Source of the DNA: Crocodylus rhombifer
Taxonomy: Eukaryota; Chordata; Crocodylia; Crocodylidae
NCBI GenBank assembly: GCA_038503035.1
Contig: JAVSML010024710.1
Coordinates: 434,001-498,000 of the forward strand
Direction: 5' to 3'
Length of the DNA: 64,000 nt
The notes under the pieces: generated by a model
What the model was told of the DNA's origin: nothing
Databases searched by the model: none
The model's input: only the letters and a program-made list of their open reading frames with translations
Part shown: positions 35,046 through 46,467 of the stretch, piece after piece
How positions within the stretch are numbered: position 1 is the stretch's first letter
Layout of the letters: every line of letters begins with the position of its first letter
Translations under genes and position numbers: made by a program

Positions 35046-38000
35046 TTAGGATACGTCCAAATGAGTCTGCATGTGCCTCTTACTGCATCTCAAAGCAGAT
35101 TGAGATGCGGCAAGACACACACTGGGAACAAAAAAGTGTTTCCTGCGCTGCATATTTGCAGTGTGGGCTCAAAATTTGATACCTGGATATCCAGGTAGCA
35201 AAACAAAAAAACCTGCAGAAAAAAAAGTGGGGCAGGTCACGGTCCAGGACCATGCCCTGAGGCAACTGGAGGCTCAGGTCCTCCAAAGAGATGCTCTGGT
35301 AGCCAGGTAGTGTGGCTTGGTCCCAGCCACCTCCTGCACTGCACAGGGCTGTGCGCCTTTGGGTGGCTCCAGGCCACCCAGGCTGTCACCTGGGGCCTCA
35401 TACCGCTTGCGGGGACCAGCTGTCGCGCTGGGCCAGGTCCTGTGTACACAGAACTGGCCTGGTGCAACAATGCACAGGGTCTGTGCATGCAGGACCTGAC
35501 CCCAGCACAACACATGGTCCCCACAAGCAACACGGGGTTCTGGGTGATAGTCCAGGTGATCTGGAGCTGCCCAAAAGCACATGGTCCTGCACCAAGCTGG
35601 GCTAGGACAACACGATGTGGCACAAACAGCGCTGGGTGCCAGCTGGCCAGGGCTGAGCTACGCTGCCCTGTGCCGTGCAGAGGGGGGCTGTGCTAGGAGG
35701 CTTTCAACAGCTGCTGCTGCGGGGGTGAGCTGTGGGCTCTGCAGGGGGACTGTAGCCCCTGCGGGGGTGAGCTGTGGGCCCTGTTGGGAGGGGGCAGTCC
35801 ATCAGCTGTGCAGGGGAGCTGCAGGGGGCAGGGGACCCACCCCTCCTGAGCAGCCCCTCCGCACACAGCGCCCCCCCCCCCCCAAGTCTGCCCACAAACC
35901 CCTCACCCCCAAGACACCCCTACAAAACCCTCACTCACATACCTGGCCTTGTGGGTCAGGAGTGAGGGGACTGGGGCAGGCTGTAGGTTGAGAGTGAGGG
36001 GCAAGGCACTGGCATATCAGTGCTGCACATCCTGGTGAGCGAAGCAGGGTAGAGGCAGCTCTGATTTTTCTATGACAAAAAAGCCAAAGTAAATGCCAAA
36101 GTGTATAGATATTTAGAATTTATTTTACAGGTTTCCCTCGCTTTATGCGGGTTCTGTATATGTGAATTTGCTCTTATGCGGTGACCCTTTTTATACCCAA
36201 AATTTATTATACACGAGGTAAATTCACTCTTATGCAATTGGCATAGGCACACACTCCCTGCTCCTCCAAGTAGGTAAGTCTGTGGGAGGAGGGGACACAG
36301 CTGTGGGGGCAGGGCCTCACTCACCCCAGCCCCTGCTGCAGTGGCCCCAGGAGCAGCTGATGCCAGCTGCCTACAGCTGCTGGGCTGCACTGCGCCATGC
36401 TGTGCCCCAACTTCCCCAGCGCTCCACTTGACCCACTCACCCCAGCCCCTAGGCTACACTGTGCCACAGTGCAGGCAGCTGACAGTGGCTGCTGCTGGGG
36501 CTGCTTCAGCAGGGGCTGGGGTGAGTGGGGACAAGTGGAGCCCTGGGGAGTTTAGGGTGCAGTGCAGCCCAGCAGCTGTAGGCAGCTGGCATTGACTGCT
36601 CCTGGGGATGCTTCAACAGGGGCTGGGATGAGTGTGGCCAAGCTGCACCATGCCCCATGTCCCCTGGGGGTCCGTTTGTTCCCACTCATCCCAGCCCCTG
36701 CTTCAGCGGCCCCGGGAACAGCTGACACCAGGTGTGGAAGGACCTGGCAGTGGATGTGGGGTTGGGGGGGTGCAGCTGTTGCTATTATGTGCACCCCAGG
36801 AGAGCTGCAGGCTGGGGGGCTATGCCAGGCTCCTCTGGGGGGGAGGGCGTGTGGCCCTGGATTTGCACGCAGGAGAGAAGGCTGCCACCTGCCCCAAGCA
36901 CTGGGAAAAGCCCAGTGCCGCCAGTGACCCCAGCAGCAAGCAGCCTGCTCTCTTCCCACGCACAGATCCGGGGGCAGGCGCCCCCCAAGAAGAGCCCAGC
37001 GCAGCCCCACAGCCCTCCCATGGTGCGCATAGCAGCAAGAGCTGCGCCCCTCCCGCCTTGCACCCACTGACAGTCCCCCCCCACTTTGCTTCCTGCTGCA
37101 GCACCAGGAGCGGCTGATGCCACTTGCCTGCAGCCCTTGGGCTGCATCTGCAGTACCCTTCCCCCTGCCCATTCCCTAGCCCCAGCCTCACTCCCTCACC
37201 ACTGTAGGAACATATTCCTATTTGTTACCTTATAAACTGGATTCCCTTTATGCAAATTTGATTTATGTGCAGTTTTCCAGAAACACATCTACTGCATAAA
37301 GCGAGGGAAACCTGTATGATGATGAAGGCAGTGGTAGGCTTCCAAATTGCTTTAAACTTGTAAATATATCAATAAAACATTGCCCAACTGATCTCTCTCT
37401 ATATAGCGGCATTTCATTTTAATAGCGAAAGAATACTATTTTGGGTATTTTAATGAGAGAATTTGGGTTTCATATCAGAGAATTTGCAATTTTTAAGCAG
37501 GGAATGCCAAGATCTCTGCTGGTGAGACAAGTGGAGATAACCAGGCAGAGGAGCCTGTCTGGGGCCAGCACCAGGGACCCAGCTGGAAGGCAGATGAGGT
37601 GGCTGACCTCTTGGTCCCAAATGGCCAAGGGGACACACTTGGACAGCTCAAAGTGGGCCACCACAAGGACCACATCTTCTGGGTGATAGCTGCCCAGATG
37701 TTAGAGCGGGGCACCCCATCGCAGATGCACAGCCATGGGGCCTCAGGTCCCAGAGCATGCATGCTGTTGCAGGTGGCAGCAGGTCACAGTTAGGCAGCAG
37801 CCCCCACTGCCAGACTGCTGCAGTGGGTAGAGGGGGCAGGGGACACTCCAGGTTAGGGCTGCTTCAGCAGTCCAGCTGGCACAAGGGCGAGTGTCCCCAG
37901 ATACCAACTGGTCAGGCCCCAGAAGCTCCTGAGCTGCTCACCAGGGCAGGTTTTCATACAGCTGGGGCCACCACAGGGCAGCTTTTTATGCTGTTATCAT

Positions 38001-38923
38001 AATAAAATAAATTCTAAATATCTATATACTTTGGCTTTTGAAAAATCAAAGCTACCCCTTCCCCCACCAGGATGTAGGGACAGCTGGAGCTGGACCCGCA
38101 GTTTGGTGGTGCTGAACAGCACTGATATGCTGGTGGCCTGCCCATGCCCTTGCCCCTCACTCCCAACCTACAGCCCTGCTACTGTCCCTGACCTGCAGCC
38201 CCTTCTTGTCCTCCACTTGTTCCCTCCAGGCAGCAGCTCTGTCTCAGCATCAGAACATGAGTCTAGCTGCAGCTGTCCCACCCACTCCTTTGTGGCTCTG
38301 AGCAGTGCCAGCCCTTGTTGTTCTCCCTGCACTGAGGCCCCAGCAATCTCCATGCTGTTTCTGGGAAGCCCTCAATTAGGACTCAGGGACTGGGTTGGGC
38401 AAGCCCTGTCCCTTCCAGGCTGGCCTTCCCCTGCACAGGCTGCTTTAGGGAGGCGGGCTGCAGGCTCTGTCCCCCCTTCCCCACATGGTGCACAGTCCCT
38501 GCTGCCAGCGGCAGCAGCAGGCCTTCAGGGCACTCATGACTCACTGCAGGCAGAGCTCCATGGCAGTGTGTGGTGCCACCTGAGTCCCACAGGCTATGTA
38601 TGGCACTGTACATTGGTAGGCATGTGGAGGCAGGCATGCATCGGGCAGCGCGCTGGAGCAGTAGGGACGTGCAGCAGGCATAGAGACGCTCTGGCTGGGT
38701 GCTAGAGCATCTCCTTGGAGGACCCAGCTTGCTTTGGGGCATGCCTCAGGAACATGCCCTGTGCTGCTTTTTTGCATAGTGTTTTCTTTTAATACTGGGA
38801 TTCCCTGGTATCAAACTTAACAGTCTGTGCTGCTTAACATTTTTTAGTTTGTGGCACGCCTCCTGTAGAGTCTCAAACTGCTCTGAGGCACCACACTTTT
38901 GCTCGTGTGGAACGTGTCCTTAG
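35046..38923. mobile_element. Possible large foldback DNA transposon with nested element
   Basis: The left end TTAGGATACGTCCAAATGAG and the inverted right end TAAGGACACGTTCCACACGAG are similar. The arms show further inverted similarity: ATACCTGGATATCCAGGTAG near 35185 pairs with the inverted form of TACTGGGATTCCCTGGTATC near 38795, and GCCTCAGG words occur in matching places. The interior is GC-rich and contains the Tigger-type element at 36128-37314. No target duplication was recognised. Open frames up to 224 codons here have no family resemblance. Confidence 0.45.
36128..37314. mobile_element. Tigger/pogo-type nonautonomous transposon with TA duplication
   Basis: The left end CAGGTTTCCCTCGCTTTATG and the inverted right end are identical over these 20 bases, flanked by TA (36126-36127 and 37315-37316). 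The 1187-bp element has a GC-rich interior containing several inverted and direct copies of a GGGGCTGGG/CAGCTGC-rich unit (for example CAGCTGTAGGCAGCTGGCA near 36569 and its inverse near 36358). No transposase is seen. Confidence 0.85.
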
Positions 38924-39974
38924 TGGGTAAGAGCATTTTTTAAGTTCATATTCAAATATATTTCCCTTTACATTTTATTCTGTACTATGTTTTATTGGAG
39001 AACTATAGCACATTTGTTTAAAACTATCCACAAAGTTTTGCATTTATAAATATGAAGGTACAACTGCTTTGTAACCAACAGCAAACTTAAGATTTACTTG
39101 AAAAGCTATTAACATACATCTCAGAGTTCTAAATCTTTTTCTATAGTTCTCGTTTCATATATAGTTCACTTCTATATTTCTATTCTTATTCTAGTGTGTT
39201 CAGAATACTTTGCAGCAATGTGATAAACAGACTATAAGTACTAATTTAGATGGACTCCTTAAAAATAGCTGAAAAAGGCTGTTTACCACCACTGGTAGTA
39301 CCTAAATGAAAAGTCAGAAGCAGGCTTATATGCCGTTTAATTTAATGTACTTTGGATAATATTGCCAACAGCTGTAACATCCTGTATTACTACTTACGTT
39401 TTGCACCCAGTCTGAATATCAATTATTAGTATCATGCTCTTCCTAAACATATTGCTTTCACATTACAGATGTTTTTGGCATTGTGGAAAACAGAGCAATT
39501 TCTATAAAAATTTGACTAGCCAATACAGTATCCTGAAATCATTTTTAAAATGGAATACATACATATATACACACACACACACTCAACCTTTTTTTTTTCA
39601 TCCCCTTTAAATAGAGATTATAAGGGCCAATGAATACACACAGTTTATTATTCTAATATTATAAAAGCCTTAATCTGTCCATAATGCTTTATTTGCGCTC
39701 TGATTGGCTGGCAAACGTCCAATCAGAGTGCAAGAAGTGTTTGGGCAGGTGACAATGTGCCACCACGATGACAAGGACACAGGAGACGGGGTGGGGGGGT
39801 GGTGAGGCCAGCACAACTGGCCTCACCCCCTGCCCTGCTCCCTGGAAGGATTGGCAAGGGAGTAGATGGAACAGGGGGGCAAGGCCAAGCCAAACCCCCT
39901 GCCCTGCTCCCTGCAGGTGGTGCCAATGGAATGGGGGGAGGGGAGGGCCAGGCACCAGAGCTGGCCTTGCCCCC

Positions 39975-40466
39975 TGTAGCAGGGCACTAGGATGCCTGCT
40001 ACTGAATAGTGGTAAATAGGCTTAGCTGCCACTGCCTCCTGAGCAGCAGGTGGGAGTTGCTATGGCAACTGATTGGGTCAGCTGACTGCCAGGGGGCAGG
40101 GCCTGGCCTTTATAAAAAGAGAAGGTTGAGGCCAGGGTCAGTTCCCCTCTGGCAGCCTGAGCTCTGCTGCAGAGCAGAGCAGCCTGACTGCCCAAGCATC
40201 GGCATTATGATACAGGGTGGAGAGAACCCTGACAGGGAGATGGACAATAGCCAGGGTGGTGCTGAACGTAGGTTATAGCCAGGAGGCTTATTTTGTGTTA
40301 CAGCCGGTTGGTTTATGGCTTTGCGTTTCTGTTGGGTTGTTTGTGATAACACCGGAGGACTGGGTGAGGCTGTAGGGGAAGGAGGCGGCCTCAGGGGAGC
40401 TCCCCAGTAGCATGGGGGTTCCTGGTGCCCTGTTAGGGCACAGCAAGTGGTGCCAGGGAAGGCACA
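39975..40466 (+). repeat. Candidate LTR (492 bp)
   Basis: It starts TGTAGCAGGGCAC, ends GAAGGCACA, and contains a TATA-like TTTATAAAAA at about 40110. Directly after it comes TTTGGCGCCGGGG (40471-40483), whose TGGCGCC core is typical of primer-binding sites of Ty3/gypsy elements and many retroviruses. A matching second LTR was not found, so identification is tentative. Confidence 0.5.
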
Positions 40467-40472
40467 ATAATT

Positions 40473-40483
40473 TGGCGCCGGGG
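40473..40483 (+). other. Candidate primer-binding site (TGGCGCC core)
   Basis: The TGGCGCCGGGG string lies seven bases after the candidate LTR end. Only the core is diagnostic, and complementarity to a specific tRNA beyond it was not established. Confidence 0.4.
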
Positions 40484-40815
40484 TGGCACTGTGGTTGGGG
40501 TGTCCCGACCCTGACCCCAGTGTGGGCGACTATCAGGACAGGCCCCAGTGGGCATAGGCCCGAGAAGGCAGGTCTGGGGGACAGGTAAGGCTGAGGCTGC
40601 CTGAGCCCCAATTCTGGGAAGCCCAAGTCAGGGATAGGACCCTAGAAGGGGTTTGGGGCCAGGTAAGGCTAAGGCCGCCTGAGCCCTGAGCGCGAGAATC
40701 GCGTGCAAGGGCCCCAGTGCAGGCAGGGAGCGCGAGAATCGCGAGCAAGGGCCCCAGTGCAGGCAGGGAGCGCGAGCATATTGAGCAGGGCCTGGGAGGG
40801 GGCGCGTACGCCAAG

Positions 40816-41033
40816 AGGCCCCGGGAGAGGGTGGCAGGGAGTAGGACAGAGTCCCAGTACAGCAAGGCAGGCACCATGCCAAGGAGGGCAGGAAGGCAGC
40901 CTCCCATTAATAATATACCAGCAAGATGTGGCGGGCGAGATAGAGGGTGCATTCAGGACCCAAGTTGGCACAGTAGGTAGTGGTGCTAGGGGAGGTCACG
41001 GCACCCCTAGAGGCCGCGCTGCCACAGTGGTGC
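40816..41033 (+). repeat. Direct repeat flanking the coiled-coil ORF, left copy
   Basis: It shares with 41886-42128 the ordered series GGCCCCGGGAGAGGG, GGCAGGAAGGCAGCCTCCCA, TTAATAAT, GAGGTCACRGCACCCCTRGA and CTGCCAC, in the same orientation. Both carry a run of the same differences from each other, suggesting divergence after duplication. A smaller tandem unit (GCGCGAGAATCGCG with GGGCCCCAGTGCAGGCAGGG) precedes it at about 40690-40775. Confidence 0.8.
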
Positions 41034-41238
41034 ATTGGCCGGGAAACGCCTGGCCGTGCATTGAGTAGGAGCTAGAATGAACCCGAGGGCTGTGATTGTT
41101 AATTGTGGACGGATGCAGAGATAGTCAAACAGCGGGGCTGCGGCTCAGTAGATTTTGGGGCCAAAGGGACTGTACCCATTGCCTGGTTTTTTGAGTGAAA
41201 ACTGAGGCCAACCCGATGAGGGTGGGGCCGAGATTAGG

Positions 41239-41763
41239 ATGATGCAGGCATGGAACAGGGGAGGTCGGAGATCCGACCACTTTGCTGAACAAAGAAAGAT
41301 TGAAGAGTTAGAGCATAAGAGAGAGAAATCGCGAAGAGTGAATGCGGAAGACCGAGAGCTTAAAAGGGAAGATTGGATAACGGAATTGCAGAAGGAATTA
41401 GAAAGTTGGCAACAGAGAGGTAGCCAGGCAGAGGACTTGGCCCAGGAACTGAGGGACAAGCTGAGGGAAGGTGACGCTCGAACTGCAGAGCTAGATAAGC
41501 TGATCCGGCAGGAAGCGGAACAGGTTAAAGTGTTCCAAGCGAACCATGAGCGGCTGGAAAAGCAGGGGCTATCCCTGGAGGGAGATCTAAAGGACTTAGG
41601 GAAAGAAAAGGAGGAGATATGCATCCAGCTGCAGAAGGCGGAGAATGAAAGAGAAAAACTGGTGCATCAGGTACGATCACTTGAGATCTGCTTAGCAGAC
41701 AGCCAGGTTAGGGGGGTAGAGGTGAACAGGGAAAAAGGAACGATTACTAACAGAAATGCATGA
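41239..41763 (+). CDS. Coiled-coil ORF in an LTR-like element (gag-like or captured; unidentified)
   Basis: The 174-codon open frame starts with tandem ATG codons, about a dozen codons after an in-frame stop. From about residue 15 to 160 it is a continuous charged heptad pattern rich in Glu, Lys, Leu and Gln (for example RKIEELEHKREKSRR, DLAQELRDKLREGDARTAEL, LQKAENEREKLVHQVRSLE) with almost no proline, that is, a long predicted coiled coil. A stop at 41761 truncates it, yet heptad-like sequence resumes in another frame from 41756 to about 41870, which suggests a frameshift. It lies between two direct repeats and downstream of a candidate LTR. It could be the N-terminal coiled coil of a retroelement gag or a host fragment captured by it; I do not recognise the family. 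No protease, reverse transcriptase or zinc knuckle is seen. Confidence 0.5.
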   Translation: MMQAWNRGGRRSDHFAEQRKIEELEHKREKSRRVNAEDRELKREDWITELQKELESWQQRGSQAEDLAQELRDKLREGDARTAELDKLIRQEAEQVKVFQANHERLEKQGLSLEGDLKDLGKEKEEICIQLQKAENEREKLVHQVRSLEICLADSQVRGVEVNREKGTITNRNA

Positions 41764-41885
41764 TAGACAGACAGAAATCCAGAGGTTAGAAACTGAAATT
41801 GGGATACCGCAAGAAGCAAATAGCCAGATGATGATAAAGATACAAGACCTGGAGAGGTTCAAGGGGCACAGTCTATGGGTGAGAG

Positions 41886-42128
41886 GCCCCGGGAGAGGGC
41901 ACGGATGTTGGGCAGGCCCCGGGAGAGGGCTAGCATAGGGCGTAAAGTAGAGCATAGTAAGGCATAGTAAGGCGGGCACCGTGCCACAGTGGGCAGGAAG
42001 GCAGCCTCCCATTAATAATGTAAGATCAAAGACATGGCGGGTGAGAGAAGGTGCATTCAAGACCCGTGTTGGCACTGGTAGGTAGGGCCCCGGGGGAGGT
42101 CACAGCACCCCTGGAGGCTGTCCTGCCA
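41886..42128 (+). repeat. Direct repeat flanking the coiled-coil ORF, right copy
   Basis: Second copy of the unit at 40816-41033. It contains a doubled GGCCCCGGGAGAGGG at its start (about 41887 and 41913) and shorter spacer differences. Sequence after it is GC-rich and lacks a recognisable element end. Confidence 0.8.
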
Positions 42129-42989
42129 CCCTCCCCACCCCCCTGCTCCTTGAAGGTGACTGTGGCAGTGATGTGGGGTTGGGAGTCCGCAGGGGGGTGA
42201 GGCCACCAGCACTGGTCTTGGCCCACCCCTCTCCCCTTTTGTCGATGCTGCCTGCAGGGCTGACCCAGTGGCAGTGGGGGTGAGGAGCGGGTGAGCTGTG
42301 GCAGCAGGGGTGGAGAAAGAGGAGGAGTGGGCCGAGGCCCAATGTGGGGGGGAGGGCAGTGGGCCCAATGCAGTTTTGGGGGAGAGCAGCAGGCTCAGCC
42401 AAATGAGGCCCAACACGGCAGTGGTTGGGGGAAGGCAGGAACAGGACTCCTCCCCCCCCCCCCCTTCAGGCCCAAGCCCATTCTCCCTCCCCCCTCATTC
42501 TTAGCAGGAAATTGCCTAGTTTGATATAAAAATGTATACTATCGACAAGATTCATACTACATATCTATATATTTATGAGAAACGGGTCTGGTCTCTGCCT
42601 TACTGAACAAAATTTACAGTATTCTGCAATTTCATTCAATGTTGGGCTACATCTTTAAGATCAGTTATTGCAGCTCTCAGATGTGAGCATCTGTTAAGGT
42701 TAATTATGAGTTATTAGCCACTTTAAATCCCGATTAATAAACAAAAGGAATTCTAGACACTCACAATTATATGATCCAATAAGCCAAGAATTCCATAGCA
42801 AATGCAGTGAATTTTCAGACCCCCCCGCCAATAATTTGGCTTGATACCCAAACATAGAAAATAGTCATGGCATTCATGGCAGTAGAAAATAAATCTTTCT
42901 GTATCAGAGTGCAGGCAGAGACCCAAGTATAAATAAACTATGAATAAAGGTCTAGGAAACAACTTGAGAAAAGTCTGGAAGAACTGGTA

Positions 42990-43325
42990 TTATTTAATTT
43001 ACAGAAGATAAGACCGAATAGGGTAGTTGTACTTGAAGGGATGTTATAAAATGGACAGTGACCAACCACAAAGGACAGGACAAGGAGCAACAGTCTGAAA
43101 ATTACAAGGGATATTACGGCTGGATATTAGGAAGACTTCTCACTATGAGGGTCACTAAGTATTAGAACAGACAACCTCAACAGGCTGTGGAATCTCTATC
43201 CTTGGAAGTATTTAAGAACAAGTTAAACAAACACTTTCTTGGAATGGTTTATACAGGGATGACTCTGCCTGGAGCAGGTCAGGGTAGATGACCTCTTAAG
43301 GTCCCTTCAAGTTCTACTTCTCTGT
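42990..43325 (+). mobile_element. Old CR1 LINE 3' fragment
   Basis: Degraded CR1 similarity with GGATATTAGGAAG, TGTGGAATCTC, CTTGGAAGTATTTAAGAACA, GATGACCTCTTAAGGTCCCT and a closing TTCTACTTCT. It is more diverged than the copies at 19742 or 46979. Confidence 0.75.
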
Positions 43326-44654
43326 AAATCATGTAGAATCTAATCATAAAGAGCTGTTATTCAAGTTCATCAATGTCATCATCAACAAGGATGCCATTAT
43401 GGATGTATACATATTTGCATGCAAAAGTATGTGATCTAGGGGCTAACCCAATGCATATCCTTTATAATCAATACATTATTCCATGGTGTTACTTTGCAGT
43501 TTTTGTACACTGGACAAGATCACAGTTGAACTCTGGAAGAGCGTCCCCTGATGAAGTGTGGGAGAGAGACACTAGCCAAATGGTAAGATGCATTATTTTA
43601 TCCATTTAGCTATTCTCTATGATTAAATGGCCTAAGCTTTAGAATGGGTAACTATAGCCGGAAATGGAAAGATAATATGAACATTTCTATTTTGTCCAGG
43701 TACATGAAAACATTCAGAGTGTTTAATTTCTGTTCCAGCATGGCATGCAGGATTTCAGGAAGAAGATCAGTAAATTAATTGGCTCATAATTTTGAGCCTA
43801 TGCTGGGGAAAATGCAGGGTGATATTTTAACTTTCTTTCATCCCAAAGAAAGCTGATTAGGGAGAAAAAGCCAAAAAAAATGTTTGAATGTGATGCTCTC
43901 TCCTGATTGAAAGGATGACAACTAGAAATACCTTCTGAGTGAGCTGATTAAAGAGAATCAGCCCTCCCCCTGAATAAAAGAAAATAAAAAGCAAGTTTGC
44001 AGGGAAGCCCTATAAACCTCAGAAGGATGCCACTGAGGTCCCAGACATGAGACAGTTCCTCAACTGATGCATGTAATAGGATGTCAAGCAACTGATTCTG
44101 TCAAATGGAAGACAGAACCTGACTGTATAGACAGATATTGTGCTTGAGATTGTTTTAATGAAGCTGAAGGTCACCATGTTTTCAATGAAACAAGCAATCC
44201 AGAATCTTCAAGTATCATAATTTACAGTAGGTCCAAGATACGTTGGCCTGCTCATACTGAAACCCTCTTTCCTTTTAAAAAAGTAATCTCTTTGTTCTGT
44301 AGCCACATCCCTTTGAGCTGTCAGTGGTATTGATCACTCATCACACTACTGACTCATGTTGAGTCTGATTCATGATGAAACCCCGATACTTTTTGGCAGC
44401 ACTACTGCCAGATTATTTCCCCTTCTATACATGTGCAGCTGACCAAGGGATGGTTTTACTAGAATGCTGTGCTTTTTTTCTAAATGTCAATGCATATTTT
44501 GAACCAATAATTATTGTGAAAGAAAAATGTTATTTTATCTAGTATGTTCTTATTAAGTCTTCCCTAGTCTATACCAAAGTTCAGAGTACTCTAATTAAAC
44601 CAGAACACTTCTTTAAAAGAATTTTGAACAGCAGGTGGCACCATAAAACTAAGC

Positions 44655-44918
44655 CAGCAGTTCTCAATGCTTTTAGACTGAAGGCACCCCTCTGAAAATA
44701 CCAGTGCTTAGCTTTCATTTATTTTCACACTACAAATAAAACAATGGAACTTTTGTTGTTGTTGTAAGGAATTCCAAAAGACCACAGCAGGTTAGAATAT
44801 TTTTGATACTACAGATTCCTATTTGAAATTTCTGGGTTTGTCTTACAAATCCAGTGTAGGTATTTGCACATCTAACAGTTCTAGTCCTGAGCAGCACCCT
44901 GGTTGAGAATCACTGCTG
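44655..44918. mobile_element. hAT-Charlie-like MITE
   Basis: The ends CAGCAGTTCTCAATG and inverted CAGCAGTGATTCTCAACC resemble Charlie-group hAT termini, which usually open CAG-GGTTCTCAA. Length is 264 bp. Target octamers are unclear: TAAAACTA lies near the left and TAAACTAT near the right. Confidence 0.6.
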
Positions 44919-44924
44919 TAAACT

Positions 44925-45255
44925 ATCAGCTTGTACATCCTGCAATAGATTTTTCCCAGGTACCTCTCCACTATTCATCCCCTTTCTCTCCCCCCACCCA
45001 GCCTCTCTCTCACCCACTAACTCCTCAATTTACATCTTCATTGACTGCCTATCTTGCCATGCATACCAGCTCAGCCTCTGGCTTCTTTACTTTTGATTCC
45101 ATCCAGGAAGAGCACGTAACTGCTGAAACTTCCTCAGCCTGACGAAGCATTTTTAAACCTGAAAGCTTGCTTTTAAAAAAATCTTTTTCCAACTATTTAA
45201 ATTGGTCTAATAAAAGATATCACATTCACCCAAAGAACCTTGTCTGCCTTTGAAA
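44925..45255 (-). repeat. Dispersed repeat family A, copy 4
   Basis: In reverse orientation it carries CTTCCTCAGCCTGACGAAGC, GAAAGCTTGC, ATTGGTCTAATAAAAGATAT and CCAAAGAACCTTGTCTGCC, matching copies 1-3, and extends like copies 1 and 2 into a CTCTCTCACC-type tail. Confidence 0.75.
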
Positions 45256-45782
45256 ACAAACTGACATCTTCCTGGGTACTGGAAAACTGAAGGATAAATG
45301 TTCATTCTTTTTCGTAATTTATATAGACATACTCATCTTGTTCAGTTTATATGAGAAGAAATCTACAATGACACCTCCATAACGTAGTATCTAGGACATT
45401 ACATCCAAATGTTGCATCCTCCTAGTATCCATATAATATCGTGATAGTGTACAATATGGATGAGGAGGTAATTTGAAACATTTTCTACAGAGACAAGATT
45501 CTGTTTCTACCCAAAAGGATACCATAGCTTCAGGATGAACGGCCTTTTAGTCTACTAAGATACAGTCTACTATTAAAAATACAAACCTCTAATAAATGAC
45601 TTGATTAAACTTCAGATCAGTAACAGAAGACAATCTATTTTTTTCCCCAAAAAGATTGTAAAGAAAACAAAAAGCTTAACTGCATCTGCTGGGGAATAGT
45701 ATAACTTTGTCTGACACTGATTTTGCACACAAGTACAGAAAACAAGTGTTCTCTGTACTTTAAATACAGGTTTTTCTCTAAA

Positions 45783-46467
45783 TACCATATTTACCCGTAT
45801 TTACTGTTAACTGAAGACAACTTACCCCCAAATTAGATTCTATACATGGAAAATATATTATAAATTTCCATGTATGTATAGAAACTAATTACTGAAGGGT
45901 CATCTTAAATTCATCCCCTGCCCACCAATGCAGCAGAGCAAGCAGCAGTAAAGAGGCAGACGGCAAGTGAGACAAGTGGCCTGACCCTTGCTCCTTGCCC
46001 TTGGCCTCCCCTTCCCTACCACTTGTCCTGCCCCCACATCTAAACCCCTGGTGCCTGCACTCCCCTCATTAACCCCCTTCCCACCTACCCTCCCTTCCCT
46101 TCATGCTTACCCTCCAGCTCTGGCCAGTTCCAATGGCAGGGGATCAGACTCGATGATCTACTGAGGTCCCTTCCAACCCCAACATCTGTGAAACCCTGCT
46201 CCAGTACAGGACATGGGATATGTTAGCTCTGGACCCTGTCCAGATATGCAGTAGTGGTGGTGGCAGCAGCTGCTCGGGGGGGTGGGCAAAGGGGAAGGGC
46301 AGAGACTGTGGGGAGTGGGCAGCAGCTGTGGCTCTGACTAAGCCTACGTCAGAGATAAGTCAGAGCCACAGCAACTGCTTGTACTCAAATCCAAGTTGAG
46401 GGGCTCCCCCCTGCCCCTTGTTAAATGGGCAGGGGGAAACTCATCTTGGATTTCAATAAATATGGTA
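45783..46467. mobile_element. TcMar-like MITE family with CCATATTTAC ends
   Basis: The left end TACCATATTTACCCG and inverted right end TACCATATTTATTGAAATCC are similar. The right end CTCATCTTGGATTT matches that of 26640-27322. A short CR1 3' tail (about 46128-46198, GATGATCTACTGAGGTCCCT) lies inside. Confidence 0.55.
46128..46198 (+). mobile_element. Short CR1 3' tail
   Basis: It contains ATCAGACTCGATGATCTACTG and AGGTCCCTTCCAACCCC, the diagnostic end of CR1, nested within the MITE at 45783-46467. Confidence 0.8.

Noticed and set aside
36552..37172. 206-codon minus-strand ORF with apparent Gly/Ala/Cys-rich protein
   Set aside because: It is contained wholly in the GC-rich core of a nonautonomous Tigger-type element, has competing ORFs in other frames and has no recognisable domain.
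38031..38705. 224-codon plus-strand ORF
   Set aside because: GC-rich transposon interior; low-complexity Ser/Pro/Cys translation with overlapping minus-strand ORFs and no family motif.
40010..40480. Possible full provirus starting at 39975
   Set aside because: No second LTR and no protease, reverse transcriptase, integrase or envelope motif follows within the next several kilobases.
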